Made by a program: the position numbers and the translations under genes
From: Nitrospirota bacterium
Lineage (GTDB): Bacteria; Nitrospirota; Thermodesulfovibrionia; Thermodesulfovibrionales; Magnetobacteriaceae
NCBI GenBank assembly: GCA_015233265.1
Contig: JADFXZ010000012.1
Span: forward strand, 1-23,827
Direction of reading: 5' to 3'
Length of the DNA: 23,827 nucleotides
The notes under the pieces: generated by a model
What the model saw: the letters and a program-made list of their open reading frames with translations, nothing else
What the model was told of the DNA's origin: nothing
Databases searched by the model: none
Shown here: positions 14,154 through 22,390 of the stretch, one piece after another
Layout of the letters: every line of letters begins with the position of its first letter
Position numbering within the stretch: position 1 is the first letter of the stretch

Positions 14154-14164
14154 GGAGCAATGAG

Positions 14165-15871
14165 ATGGAAACATCTGTTGGCTTTAGAAGGGCGATACAT
14201 ATCATTGCAATATTTTCTTTTGCCATAACAGCATACTTTATCTTTGTCGTCCTTATGAACCTCGACAGCACACTGTCTGTCTATTCAAGCGGGGATACTG
14301 CGGTTTTTGTACAAAATTATTACAACTTTCTGCATGGCAGACCTTTTCAAACATCAATTTTTATCGAAGAATCGCTCAATCCATATGCCTATTTGAACGT
14401 TTTAACATGGCATTCCTATTTTTTAACGACTTTTTTGTTCTCTCCGATTTATTATCTATATCCAGACTTGAGATTCATATTTCTTATCCATATCGTTTTT
14501 ACATATTTTTTCACTGCATTTTTTACATATAAAATAATCAATAGAATATCGCAGAGTAATAGTGAATTAAAGGCACTCATAGCTTTTTCAATATTTGCTC
14601 CTTCTGGAGTCCTGAATAATATAACATCACACCTGGTACCATCGACAGTTGGAATACCGTTTATTTTGGCAGCATATTATTTTTTGATAAGCGAAAAAAA
14701 ATATTTATTTATTATTTCAGCTATATCTATATGTCTAATTCAGGATGACTTTGCCTTTTTTACAATATTCTTATGCGTTTATGTCTTTATCTTTGAGAAA
14801 CGCCTTAAATCATATATTTACATTCCTTTCTGTTTTGCCGTTGTTTATTTGTTTGTGTGGACACTGATAGCACAGCCTGCCATCAGATACGGCATTATTC
14901 CGAGTTCGAGTTCTATGCTATTATTTCGTTTGAAGAACGTACTGACGTCGTCTTTCATTACAAACATCCTGTTGGGTTCCATTAGGGATAGGATCAATAC
15001 CTTTTTCCCTGTGCTGGTTTTTACTTTGTCGGCTCTTACCGTGCATGTTTCGTTTAAATCGTCTATGAGGGTCAAATGGACGAAGATCATGGGATTGCTG
15101 TTTTTGGTCCCTGCCGCCCATTGGGGCTACGGTGTATTATCTAATGCGGAGCGTCATGTGACTCTTCTGATCGGCATGTTTTATCTCGTTCTTTTGCTGT
15201 TTATAGGAAATGCGAGGTTTGAGGCGGCCACTGATAGTTTGAGGCGGCTGTCTTTTTTGTTTTTACTTTTATTAAGCGTTTGTTTTTTCTTTAATGTCTC
15301 GACACTAGGGCCGTTTCCTTATACATTATGCAAATATCCAGGAGAGATAATTAAAAGATACACAGGTCTTAACGTATGTTGGAAAGGTTTTGACTGTCAG
15401 GACAGTGTTGACTCAAACAGAAAATTTATAAAAACTATCGAAGAAATCCCAAAAGATAGGAGCGTCGTGTTTGGGGGTAATTTCTCTATCGACGGATTTG
15501 TTATTAATAGAAACGACATCTGGTACTTTCCGTTGTATTATGACCTTGCCGATTACCTCGTGATTCAAAAAGACGCCAAAGAGTCTATGAATCCGCCAAA
15601 GACAGTCGAAGATATTGGTTATACAAAGACACAAGATAGAGCAAGACGACAGACTGCGGCTTTTACAAACGAAAGCATGCCTGAAAATATGATAAACGTG
15701 TTAGTCGAAAGGCTTGTAAATGTCAACCGCACACACCGCATTGTTTCAAATACACGGCGAGTATTAGTATTAGAGAAAATAGACAGGTGTAAGGTTTATA
15801 TGCCGCCGACTACGTCAGGTCTTGGATGGCTTATTAATATTCCTAAGATATTGTCTAAAAGATGGCTTTGA
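14165..15871 (+). CDS. DUF2079-like polytopic membrane protein
   Basis: The protein has 568 residues. The ATG at 14165 follows GAGGAG with good spacing. About a dozen hydrophobic segments fill residues 10-380. Family-like features are SSGDTAVFVQNYYNFLHGRP near the N-terminus, a conserved-looking WHSYFLTTFLFSPIYYLYP stretch, and a C-terminal soluble part containing IWYFPLYYDLADYLVIQKDA. That region matches the iy-x-x-P...adyvv pattern of DUF2079 proteins. These are uncharacterised and resemble GT-C glycosyltransferases, so a lipid-linked-sugar transferase role is possible but unproven. The gene is AT-rich compared with neighbours and heads a same-strand run of epimerase, methyltransferase and glycosyltransferase genes. 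Confidence 0.82.
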   Translation: METSVGFRRAIHIIAIFSFAITAYFIFVVLMNLDSTLSVYSSGDTAVFVQNYYNFLHGRPFQTSIFIEESLNPYAYLNVLTWHSYFLTTFLFSPIYYLYPDLRFIFLIHIVFTYFFTAFFTYKIINRISQSNSELKALIAFSIFAPSGVLNNITSHLVPSTVGIPFILAAYYFLISEKKYLFIISAISICLIQDDFAFFTIFLCVYVFIFEKRLKSYIYIPFCFAVVYLFVWTLIAQPAIRYGIIPSSSSMLLFRLKNVLTSSFITNILLGSIRDRINTFFPVLVFTLSALTVHVSFKSSMRVKWTKIMGLLFLVPAAHWGYGVLSNAERHVTLLIGMFYLVLLLFIGNARFEAATDSLRRLSFLFLLLLSVCFFFNVSTLGPFPYTLCKYPGEIIKRYTGLNVCWKGFDCQDSVDSNRKFIKTIEEIPKDRSVVFGGNFSIDGFVINRNDIWYFPLYYDLADYLVIQKDAKESMNPPKTVEDIGYTKTQDRARRQTAAFTNESMPENMINVLVERLVNVNRTHRIVSNTRRVLVLEKIDRCKVYMPPTTSGLGWLINIPKILSKRWL

Positions 15872-15885
15872 CTATAAGAAAGGCA

Positions 15886-15914
15886 TTGCTCTTTCACATA
15901 AAAAATGGTACAAT
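15886..15914 (+). promoter_or_regulatory. Candidate promoter immediately before the epimerase
   Basis: TTGCTC (15886-15891), a 17-nt spacer and TACAAT (15909-15914) resemble a sigma-70 promoter. The predicted transcription start, about 15921, coincides with the GTG chosen as epimerase start, giving a possible leaderless message. Confidence 0.4.
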
Positions 15915-15920
15915 ACCGAA

Positions 15921-16940
15921 GTGTCTAAAACAGTGCATAAGAGGGTATTCATTACTGGAGTAGCAGGCTTCCTCGGCAGCCATCTGGCCGACGCATTCAT
16001 AAAGAAAGGATGGCACGTAGCTGGCTGCGACAGCTTAATCGGCGGCTATCTTGACAATGTACCCGAAAAAGTTGAATTCTATCAGTATGACTGCACTTAC
16101 CTAAACTCCATGCGTAAAATACTTAAAGGCATAGACATTGTTTATCACTGTGCCGCAACGGCTTATGAAGGGTTCAGCGTGTTCAGTCCCCATATTGTTA
16201 CAAAAAACATTGTTGACGCGACGGTTACTGTGATTACGGCGGCGATACAAAATAACGTAAAAAGGTTTGTCTTATGCTCAAGCATGGCCCGCTATGGGAC
16301 AAACGAAGTGCCGTTTACCGAGGATATGGCCCCTAAGCCTCAAGACCCTTACGGTATAGGGAAATACGCAACTGAGTTGATGCTGAGGAATCTTTCGGAA
16401 ACGCACGGGATGGAATACGTGATTGCCGTGCCTCACAACATAATAGGTCCACGCCAGAAGTATGACGACCCTTACCGTAACGTTGCCAGCATTATGATTA
16501 ATCTTATGCTCAGAAAACGCCAGCCGATAATATATGGCGATGGACAGCAAAAGCGTTGCTTCAGTTTTGTTCAAGACGACATATCGATTTTAGAAGAGCT
16601 TGGCACATCAGAAGCAGCCGTAGGCGAAGTAGTAAATATCGGTCCGGACAAGGAATTTGTCACTATTAACCAGCTTGCTGAGGTATTAGCAAGGTTGCTG
16701 AAGTTCAAGCTGAAACCTCGCTACTATCCCGACCGACCAAACGAGGTGAAATTTGCCAATTGTTCTGCCGATAAGGCCCGTAGGCTTTTCGGCTATAATC
16801 CCACATGCGATTTGGAGACCGGCCTGTCAGAGATGATCTCATGGATCATGAGCAGGGGAACAAAACCTTTTAAATATCATTTGGATATAGAAATAGTCAA
16901 TGACAAGACACCTAAGACCTGGAAAAATAAGCTCTTCTAA
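15921..16940 (+). CDS. NAD-dependent nucleotide-sugar epimerase/dehydratase (extended SDR)
   Basis: The protein has 339 residues from the GTG at 15921. The Rossmann motif G13-x2-G16-x2-G19 (GVAGFLG) then sits at the normal distance from the start. The same frame opens 99 nt upstream inside the previous gene, but those residues look non-coding. The catalytic Y144-G-I-G-K148 motif is present, with a serine pair at 120-121 (LCSSMARYG). Substrate-side features include PHNIIGPRQKYDDPYRN and the YGDGQQKRCFSFVQDD block typical of UDP-sugar 4-epimerases and dehydratases. It most likely interconverts a nucleotide sugar for the adjacent glycosyltransferase. The exact sugar is not readable. Confidence 0.88.
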   Translation: MSKTVHKRVFITGVAGFLGSHLADAFIKKGWHVAGCDSLIGGYLDNVPEKVEFYQYDCTYLNSMRKILKGIDIVYHCAATAYEGFSVFSPHIVTKNIVDATVTVITAAIQNNVKRFVLCSSMARYGTNEVPFTEDMAPKPQDPYGIGKYATELMLRNLSETHGMEYVIAVPHNIIGPRQKYDDPYRNVASIMINLMLRKRQPIIYGDGQQKRCFSFVQDDISILEELGTSEAAVGEVVNIGPDKEFVTINQLAEVLARLLKFKLKPRYYPDRPNEVKFANCSADKARRLFGYNPTCDLETGLSEMISWIMSRGTKPFKYHLDIEIVNDKTPKTWKNKLF

Positions 16941-17595
16941 TTATAAAGGTTATTTTAACACCAGATTCGTTTATGATGTCCGCAGGGCGGCTACATGGGA
17001 AGTGGTTTGTAAAGAGTTGAACCGCGCTTACATTCCTGCTGAATCCAAGGTCATAGAGTTAGGAAGCGGGTACTGCGATTTTATCAACAATATCCATGCA
17101 ATTGAGAGGTATGCGCTGGACGGTTACTTAGATCCAAATAAATATACGGCAGAGGGTATAAAATGCTTTTTTCAGCTTATAACAGACGCTGTCGATTTGC
17201 CCGATGATTACTTCGATACGGTCTTTGCCAGTAATCTCCTTGAGCATCTACATAGCAATGAACTTGACCACTTCTCTGCGCTTGTACGCAGGATATTAAA
17301 ACCCCATGGGAAGTTGATACTTATTCAACCAAACTTCTATTATGCATACAGGGAGTATTTTCACGATTTTACACATCGGCTTATCTTTACTCATATCTCT
17401 TTAGCGGATTACCTTAAAAGCAAGGACTTTACAATTCACACAGTACGTAAAAAATACCTTCCATACTCATTAACCAGCAGGGTTGCCGCGGCCGTTCCGC
17501 TGCCGCTGTTTCGAGCAGCACTTAAGCTTTACATGTCTCTACCCTTTAAGCCGCTTGGCAGACAAATGCTTGTAATAGCAGAGAAAAGTGTATAA
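16900..17595 (+). CDS. Class I SAM-dependent methyltransferase
   Basis: The protein has 231 residues. SAM-binding motif I is VIELGSGYCDF (about 51-61). The post-motif FDTVFASNLLEHL (about 105-117) and the ILKPHGKLILIQPN strand (about 130-145) fit the Methyltransf_11 type. A C-terminal segment (VAAAVPLPLFRAALKLYMSL) could be a membrane-associated helix. The ATG overlaps the epimerase gene by 41 nt and has no clear ribosome site, so translation is probably coupled. Placement between a sugar epimerase and a GT2 enzyme suggests a sugar or lipid-linked glycan as substrate. This is inference from context. Confidence 0.87.
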   Translation: MTRHLRPGKISSSNYKGYFNTRFVYDVRRAATWEVVCKELNRAYIPAESKVIELGSGYCDFINNIHAIERYALDGYLDPNKYTAEGIKCFFQLITDAVDLPDDYFDTVFASNLLEHLHSNELDHFSALVRRILKPHGKLILIQPNFYYAYREYFHDFTHRLIFTHISLADYLKSKDFTIHTVRKKYLPYSLTSRVAAAVPLPLFRAALKLYMSLPFKPLGRQMLVIAEKSV

Positions 17596-18295
17596 AGGAA
17601 AAAAAATATCTGTTGTCTTTCCGATTTATAATGAGGAAGAAAACATACGAACTGCAATCGATGATTTCTTCGCAACGGATATTGTTGACGAGCTTATCGC
17701 CGTTGACAACAACTCATCTGACAACAGTGCAAATATAATAAAGAACACTAAGGCCACCTATTTGCTCGAAAAGAAACAGGGATACGGCAATGCATTAATC
17801 GCGGGACTTAAATCAGCCAATGGAGACATAATCTTTACATGCGAACCCGACGGGACATTTATAGCCAGAGATGTCTTCAAATTTCTTCAATATATTGATG
17901 AATTCGATGTCGTGTTTGGTACACGTACATCGAAATCCCTCATTTGGTCAAATGCAAAAATGAATTGGTTTTTCAGATTTGGCAATCTCATCCTCGCAAA
18001 GCTGTTAGAATATCTTCATAACGGCCCATGTCTTACAGATGTCGGATGTTCCTTTAAAGCGATAAACAAAGATGCCTTACAACAGATTCTGCCGTTCTTT
18101 TCAGTTGGCGGCAGTGCCTTCTCACCGGAGTTTATGGGCATATGTATCAAAAAAAAACTTAAAAACGTAGAAATACCGGTCAACTATAAGGAGAGAATCG
18201 GACAAGCAAAGATCACCTCATCTACATATAGAGCAGCTAAATTAGGAATTAGAATGATTTTCCTGATATTGCATTTAAAATTTAGAAATATTTGA
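17588..18295 (+). CDS. Family 2 glycosyltransferase (dolichol-P-mannose synthase-like)
   Basis: The protein has 235 residues with a GTG start that overlaps the methyltransferase gene by 8 nt. GT-A/GT2 landmarks are VFPIYNEEENI (10-20), DNNSSD (40-45), QGYGNALIAGL and the metal-binding region EPDGT (86-90), which replaces a strict DxD. Later blocks are LTDVGCSFKAINKDAL and VGGSAFSPEF, then VEIPVNYKERIG, as in polyprenyl-phosphate sugar transferases. No transmembrane segment follows the catalytic domain. It probably transfers a sugar to a polyprenyl phosphate or glycan, feeding a GT-C-like enzyme such as the DUF2079-like protein encoded upstream. Confidence 0.92.
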   Translation: MYKGKKISVVFPIYNEEENIRTAIDDFFATDIVDELIAVDNNSSDNSANIIKNTKATYLLEKKQGYGNALIAGLKSANGDIIFTCEPDGTFIARDVFKFLQYIDEFDVVFGTRTSKSLIWSNAKMNWFFRFGNLILAKLLEYLHNGPCLTDVGCSFKAINKDALQQILPFFSVGGSAFSPEFMGICIKKKLKNVEIPVNYKERIGQAKITSSTYRAAKLGIRMIFLILHLKFRNI

Positions 18296-18408
18296 ACCGA
18301 ATTCCTTACTCCAAGACAAATGTGCGACTAAAATGTGCGATCGATAAGAGGCCTTACCTCTCGCACACTCGGTCCATATACGGCATGGGGCTTATCCCAG
18401 CGGCGGTT

Positions 18409-19425
18409 CTATGCCTTAGATTTATCTACGAGCTTGCCTTTTTTCAACCACGGCATCATCGCCCTCAATTTGCCGCCAACTTCCTCTATTTTGTGTGACT
18501 CACCCTTGCGCGTCAGTGCGTTGAACACGGGCTTATTTGCACGGCACTCTAATATCCACTCGCGGGCAAACACGCCTGACTGGATTTCCGTGAGGATGCG
18601 TTTCATCTCCTTCTTTGTCTCTTCGGTAATAATCCGCGGGCCGCGCGTGAGGTCTCCAAACTGTGCAGTGTTACTGATAGAATAGCGCATGTTGGCAATG
18701 CCGCCTTCATAGATTAAATCGACGATTAGTTTAACCTCGTGCAGACACTCGAAATATGCCATCTCAGGCGCATAACCGGCCTCGGTGAGGGTCTCAAATC
18801 CGGCCTGAATCAGTGCGGTCAGACCGCCGCACAACACAGCCTGCTCACCAAAGAGGTCAGTCTCGGTCTCCTCTCTGAAGTCAGTCTCGATGATGCCCGC
18901 CCTACCCCCACCAATTGCGCTGGCATATGCAAGGGCGATTGCCTTTGTATCTCCAGATGGGTCCTGATGCACCGCTATCAGGCACGGCACGCCGCCGCCC
19001 TTTACGTACTCGCTCCTGACCAGATGCCCGGGGCCTTTGGGGGCAGCCATAAAGACGTTGACATCCGCACGGGGCACTATCTGCCCGAAGTGAATATTAA
19101 AGCCGTGGGCAAAGGCGATATATGCGGATTTCTTTACATGCGGGGCTATCTCGTTATTGTAAATATCGGCCTGATACTCATCAGGCAGCAAGATCATTAT
19201 TACATCGGCAACCGCGGCCGCCTCAGAAGGCAGCATGACCTTAAAGCCAGCCTCCTCGGCTTTAGTCCAGCTTCCGCCCTTTCTCAGCCCCACGATTACG
19301 TCCATGCCGCTTTCCTTGAGATTATTGGCGTGGGCATGGCCCTGGCTGCCATAGCCCATAATCACAATCTTCTTTCCCTTGAGTGAGTCTAAGTTTGCGT
19401 CCTTGTCATAGTAAATCTTGATCAT
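18409..19425 (-). CDS. ilvC: Ketol-acid reductoisomerase (NADP+)
   Basis: This 338-residue class I enzyme carries out the second step of valine, leucine and isoleucine synthesis, isomerising and reducing acetohydroxy acids. The dinucleotide motif is G24-Y-G-S-Q-G-H-A31. Active-site residues are H107 (AFAHGFN) and K130 (APKGPGH). The magnesium ligands are D190 and E194 (ETDLFGEQ). The length is typical of class I. GGAGG precedes the ATG, 31 nt after the fabD stop, so it may be the last gene of the minus-strand operon. The usual partners ilvB and ilvN are absent, which makes the location unusual. The region 18296-18408 separates it from the convergent glycosyltransferase gene. Confidence 0.97.
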   Translation of the reverse strand: MIKIYYDKDANLDSLKGKKIVIMGYGSQGHAHANNLKESGMDVIVGLRKGGSWTKAEEAGFKVMLPSEAAAVADVIMILLPDEYQADIYNNEIAPHVKKSAYIAFAHGFNIHFGQIVPRADVNVFMAAPKGPGHLVRSEYVKGGGVPCLIAVHQDPSGDTKAIALAYASAIGGGRAGIIETDFREETETDLFGEQAVLCGGLTALIQAGFETLTEAGYAPEMAYFECLHEVKLIVDLIYEGGIANMRYSISNTAQFGDLTRGPRIITEETKKEMKRILTEIQSGVFAREWILECRANKPVFNALTRKGESHKIEEVGGKLRAMMPWLKKGKLVDKSKA

Positions 19426-19456
19426 GAAATAAAAACCTCCGAATTTAATTTATTTG

Positions 19457-20380
19457 TCAGGCATTTATAAATCGCTCCAACGAGGCCGTATCAGAAACGG
19501 CATATATAGACACATTTGTCACGATACGTTTTATCAGACCTCCAAGCACAGTCCCCGGCCCAACCTCTATAAACACATCCACATCCATTGCGTGTATCGT
19601 TCTAATGGAATCCTCCCACAGAAGGGGGCTGTTGAGCTGCCTGACAAGCGAGGACTTAATCTTTTCAACCGTACCCAGCACCATTGCATCGGCGTTATTT
19701 ACAACCGGTATATCAGGCTTATCAAAGGGGATGGTCTCCATATATGCCCCAAGCCTCTCTGAGGCCCCCATCATTAACGTACAGTGCGACGGCACACTGA
19801 CTGTGAGGGCAACGGCGCGTTTGGCGCCCTCCTGTTTGGCAAGCCTTATGGCCTCCTCAACAGCTGGTTTTTCGCCTGCAATCACTATCTGCTCCGGACA
19901 GTTGTAGTTGGCCGGGGAAACGTAGCCCGTTGTGGCGTTGCCGCAAATCCTGTCAACGGCCTCTCTGTCTAAGCCCATTATGGCCGCCATCATACCTTGC
20001 CCTTCCGGGACGGCCTCCTGCATAAAGATGCCCCTTTTTTCTGTAAGAATAACGGCGTCCTTTAATTTCAGCACACCGGCGGCCACCATGGCAGAGTACT
20101 CGCCAAGGCTGTGTCCTGCCACTACGTCAGGTTTAATCCCTTTTAGTTTAAGTACCGTAAAGGCTGCAATGCTTGTAGTTAACAGACACGGCTGAGTACG
20201 AAACGTCTTATTCAGCTCCTCTTTCGGGCCGTTAAAACACAGATCCGATATGTCGTAGCCCAGGGCCTCAGAGGTCTCCTTATAGACCGCCCGTACCTCA
20301 TCGTACCTTTCATAGAAATCCAGTCCCATCCCAACAGCCTGGGAACCCTGCCCGGGAAAGACGAACGCGGCTCTTTTCAT
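19457..20380 (-). CDS. fabD: Malonyl-CoA:ACP transacylase
   Basis: The protein has 307 residues. Landmarks are the N-terminal FPGQGSQ with Q11, the nucleophile elbow G-H-S91-L-G-E, R116 (EKRG) that binds the malonyl carboxylate, and the catalytic H199 (VPSHC). It loads malonyl groups onto acyl carrier protein for fatty-acid synthesis. The gene overlaps the ferredoxin-EtfA gene by 4 nt, so it is firmly in the acyl-CoA dehydrogenase/ETF operon rather than with fabH, fabG and acpP, which are not in the window. A specialised role in that pathway is possible. Confidence 0.96.
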   Translation of the reverse strand: MKRAAFVFPGQGSQAVGMGLDFYERYDEVRAVYKETSEALGYDISDLCFNGPKEELNKTFRTQPCLLTTSIAAFTVLKLKGIKPDVVAGHSLGEYSAMVAAGVLKLKDAVILTEKRGIFMQEAVPEGQGMMAAIMGLDREAVDRICGNATTGYVSPANYNCPEQIVIAGEKPAVEEAIRLAKQEGAKRAVALTVSVPSHCTLMMGASERLGAYMETIPFDKPDIPVVNNADAMVLGTVEKIKSSLVRQLNSPLLWEDSIRTIHAMDVDVFIEVGPGTVLGGLIKRIVTNVSIYAVSDTASLERFINA

Positions 20381-21582
20381 ATGCCTTTTTCCCCTTTTAT
20401 CTTTTTTATCGCTAACGGTATAACCTCATAGAGGTCGCCTACGATGCCATAGTTAGCGATGTTAAATATCGGGGCCTCAGGGTTTTTATTTATCGCAACA
20501 ATAATATCTGACGACTGCATTCCCACCATGTGTTGCACAGCCCCGGATATTCCACAGGCTATGTATATCTTAGGACAGACCGTCTTACCGGTTTGACCAA
20601 CCTGGTGACCGTACTGAATCCACCCTTCGTCAACCGCCGCCCGTGATGCCCCAAGTGTGCCACCAAGCAGCCCGGCAAGTTGCCCGAGCATCTCAAATCC
20701 CTTCTGCCCCCCAAGCCCGCGCCCCCCGGAGACTATCACCTCGGCGTCTTGCAGGCTGATGTTTGAGAAAGAATCATCTTTTACCACATCGACAACCTTT
20801 GTGCGGGCTGCCTTTTGTGGTTTTTCTATCTTTATAATCTTACCCTTTCTGTTGGCGTCATAAGCGCCTGTCTTCATCACCTTTGGGCGGACTGTGGCCA
20901 TTTGCGGCCTTGTGTCCGGGCATAGGATTGTCGCCATGATATTGCCTCCAAAGGCCGGCCTGATGGCAAGGAGGTTGCGCGTCCCCTCGTCTATCTCCAA
21001 AGATGTGCAGTCTGCTGTGAGGCCCGCTTGGAGGCGCGCAGCCACGCGTGGGAAAAATGACCGGCCAACCGCCGTTGCCCCGGCAAGGACTATCTCTGGC
21101 TTATGTTCTGTTATTATCTTTGATAATAGTTCCGAATAGGGTTCGTCGTTAAATCTCGTAAGATTACTGTCGTCACACAAGTAGACCGTATCTGCCCCCC
21201 ACTTAATCAGCTCAGCCGCCGCTGCCTCATCTGCCCCGAATAACGCCGCGCTAAGCGTGACTGACAGCGTATCGGCAAGCCTTCTGCCAGCAGATAGAAG
21301 TTCAAACGCCACATGGGCGACATGCCCGTCCCTCTGTTCCGCAAATACGAGTACTCCTCTGTAGGCGTTTAAGTCTACTTGCTTTACCTGAGCCGGGCAA
21401 TCATAAGTGTCCTTGTATTCCTTAATCGCCCCCTCCGGGCATACAGTAAGGCAAGCGCGGCATATCTGGCAGTACTCGTTTATAAACGCCTTATCCTCAG
21501 ACATCACTATTGAGTCATATGGGCACGAGGCAATACATGACTGACACCCCGTGCACAGCTCCCTGTCAACCTTAATCTGCAT
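20377..21582 (-). CDS. etfA: Electron transfer flavoprotein alpha subunit with N-terminal 2[4Fe-4S] ferredoxin domain
   Basis: The protein has 401 residues. The first 60 form a ferredoxin-like domain with two full cluster motifs: C10-x2-C13-x2-C16-x3-C20 and C38-x2-C41-x2-C44-x3-C48. The ETF alpha domain follows (GVLVFAEQRDGHVAHVAFEL). The C-terminal FAD domain has SGGRGLGGQKGFEML, the Q-V-G-Q-T-G-K-T-V-C-P loop, IACGISGAVQHMVGM and AINKNPEAPIFNIANYGIVGD. Such ferredoxin-fused EtfA proteins are known from anaerobes, for example CarE of the caffeyl-CoA reductase complex, and are associated with electron bifurcation. The gene is second to last in the run acyl-CoA dehydrogenase, etfB, etfA, fabD. 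GAGGAG precedes the ATG. Confidence 0.95.
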   Translation of the reverse strand: MQIKVDRELCTGCQSCIASCPYDSIVMSEDKAFINEYCQICRACLTVCPEGAIKEYKDTYDCPAQVKQVDLNAYRGVLVFAEQRDGHVAHVAFELLSAGRRLADTLSVTLSAALFGADEAAAAELIKWGADTVYLCDDSNLTRFNDEPYSELLSKIITEHKPEIVLAGATAVGRSFFPRVAARLQAGLTADCTSLEIDEGTRNLLAIRPAFGGNIMATILCPDTRPQMATVRPKVMKTGAYDANRKGKIIKIEKPQKAARTKVVDVVKDDSFSNISLQDAEVIVSGGRGLGGQKGFEMLGQLAGLLGGTLGASRAAVDEGWIQYGHQVGQTGKTVCPKIYIACGISGAVQHMVGMQSSDIIVAINKNPEAPIFNIANYGIVGDLYEVIPLAIKKIKGEKGI

Positions 21583-21605
21583 GGTTACTCCTCATATGTG
21601 CCATA

Positions 21606-22388
21606 TTATATACATTTAATCGCCCTTAAGATTGAAATCAGCTCATCGGCCTGGTCTTGTGCAGACCCGGCTATGACAATCCTGTCTTTTTTCTGCTCCG
21701 GCGCGAAGATATTCTTTACCTGTGTGGGTGAGCCTTTAAGCCCCAGGTCTTTGTCATCGAGAGAGAGGTCATTGTGTGTCAATTTTCTGATTTCGATTTT
21801 CTTTGCCCGAATCTTCCCCTTTAAAGAGGCCATCCTGGGTTGATTCAGCTCTTTGACTACGGTCAGGAGGATTGGCGGCGTGGCCTCTACGACGTCATAG
21901 CCTTCGTCCATAAGCCTTCTTACCGTTATAGAATCAGTTGATACGCTGACTATCATGCTGACGTATGAGATATGAGGGATGTCCAGAAACTCTGCAATAG
22001 CAGGGCCAACCTGAGCGGTGTCACCGTCAATGGCCTGCTTGCCGCAAATGATAATATCCGCGCCAATAAATTTTACAGCCGCCGCCAGTGTGTGCGCCGT
22101 AGCCCATGTGTCTGACCCGGCAAATGCCCGATCAGTAAGCAGCACGGCATTGTCAGCACCCATGGCGATGGTCTCTCTGAGGGCTGTCTCAGCCTGAGGA
22201 GGTCCCATTGTCAGCACAGTTAAATCAGCGCCCAGCGTGTCCTTAATCCAGAGGGCAGCCTCGACGGCGTGCATATCGTAGGGGTTGATTATGCTTGGCA
22301 CACCGTCGCGTATCAACGTATTTGTCTCCGGGTTTATCCTTACCTCGGAGGTGTCGGGTACCTGCTTTATACAGACTATGATTTTCAT
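21606..22388 (-). CDS. etfB: Electron transfer flavoprotein beta subunit
   Basis: The protein has 260 residues with ETF beta landmarks: MKIIVCIKQVPDTSEVRINP at the N-terminus, INPYDMHAVEAAL, GADLTVLTMGPPQAE and the CGKQAIDGDTAQVGPAIAE loop. The DGDTAQVGP version of this loop is the one I associate with clostridial-type and bifurcating ETFs, as opposed to the DDDCNQ form of mitochondrial ETF. That distinction is from memory and should be checked. It lies between the acyl-CoA dehydrogenase gene (2-nt gap) and etfA (23-nt gap), so the complex is encoded as a unit. Confidence 0.96.
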   Translation of the reverse strand: MKIIVCIKQVPDTSEVRINPETNTLIRDGVPSIINPYDMHAVEAALWIKDTLGADLTVLTMGPPQAETALRETIAMGADNAVLLTDRAFAGSDTWATAHTLAAAVKFIGADIIICGKQAIDGDTAQVGPAIAEFLDIPHISYVSMIVSVSTDSITVRRLMDEGYDVVEATPPILLTVVKELNQPRMASLKGKIRAKKIEIRKLTHNDLSLDDKDLGLKGSPTQVKNIFAPEQKKDRIVIAGSAQDQADELISILRAIKCI

Positions 22389-22390
22389 GA

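Noticed and set aside
18335..18366. Stem GTGCGA...AGAGG / CCTCT..CGCAC between the convergent glycosyltransferase and ilvC genes, plus a repeated AAATGTGCGA (18318 and 18331).
   Set aside because: The stem has a 6-nt one-sided bulge and no T run on either strand, so I do not call it a terminator. The repeat is short.
18739..19386. Open frame of 215 codons on the plus strand opposite ilvC.
   Set aside because: It is antisense to a fully conserved ilvC and has no recognisable domain.
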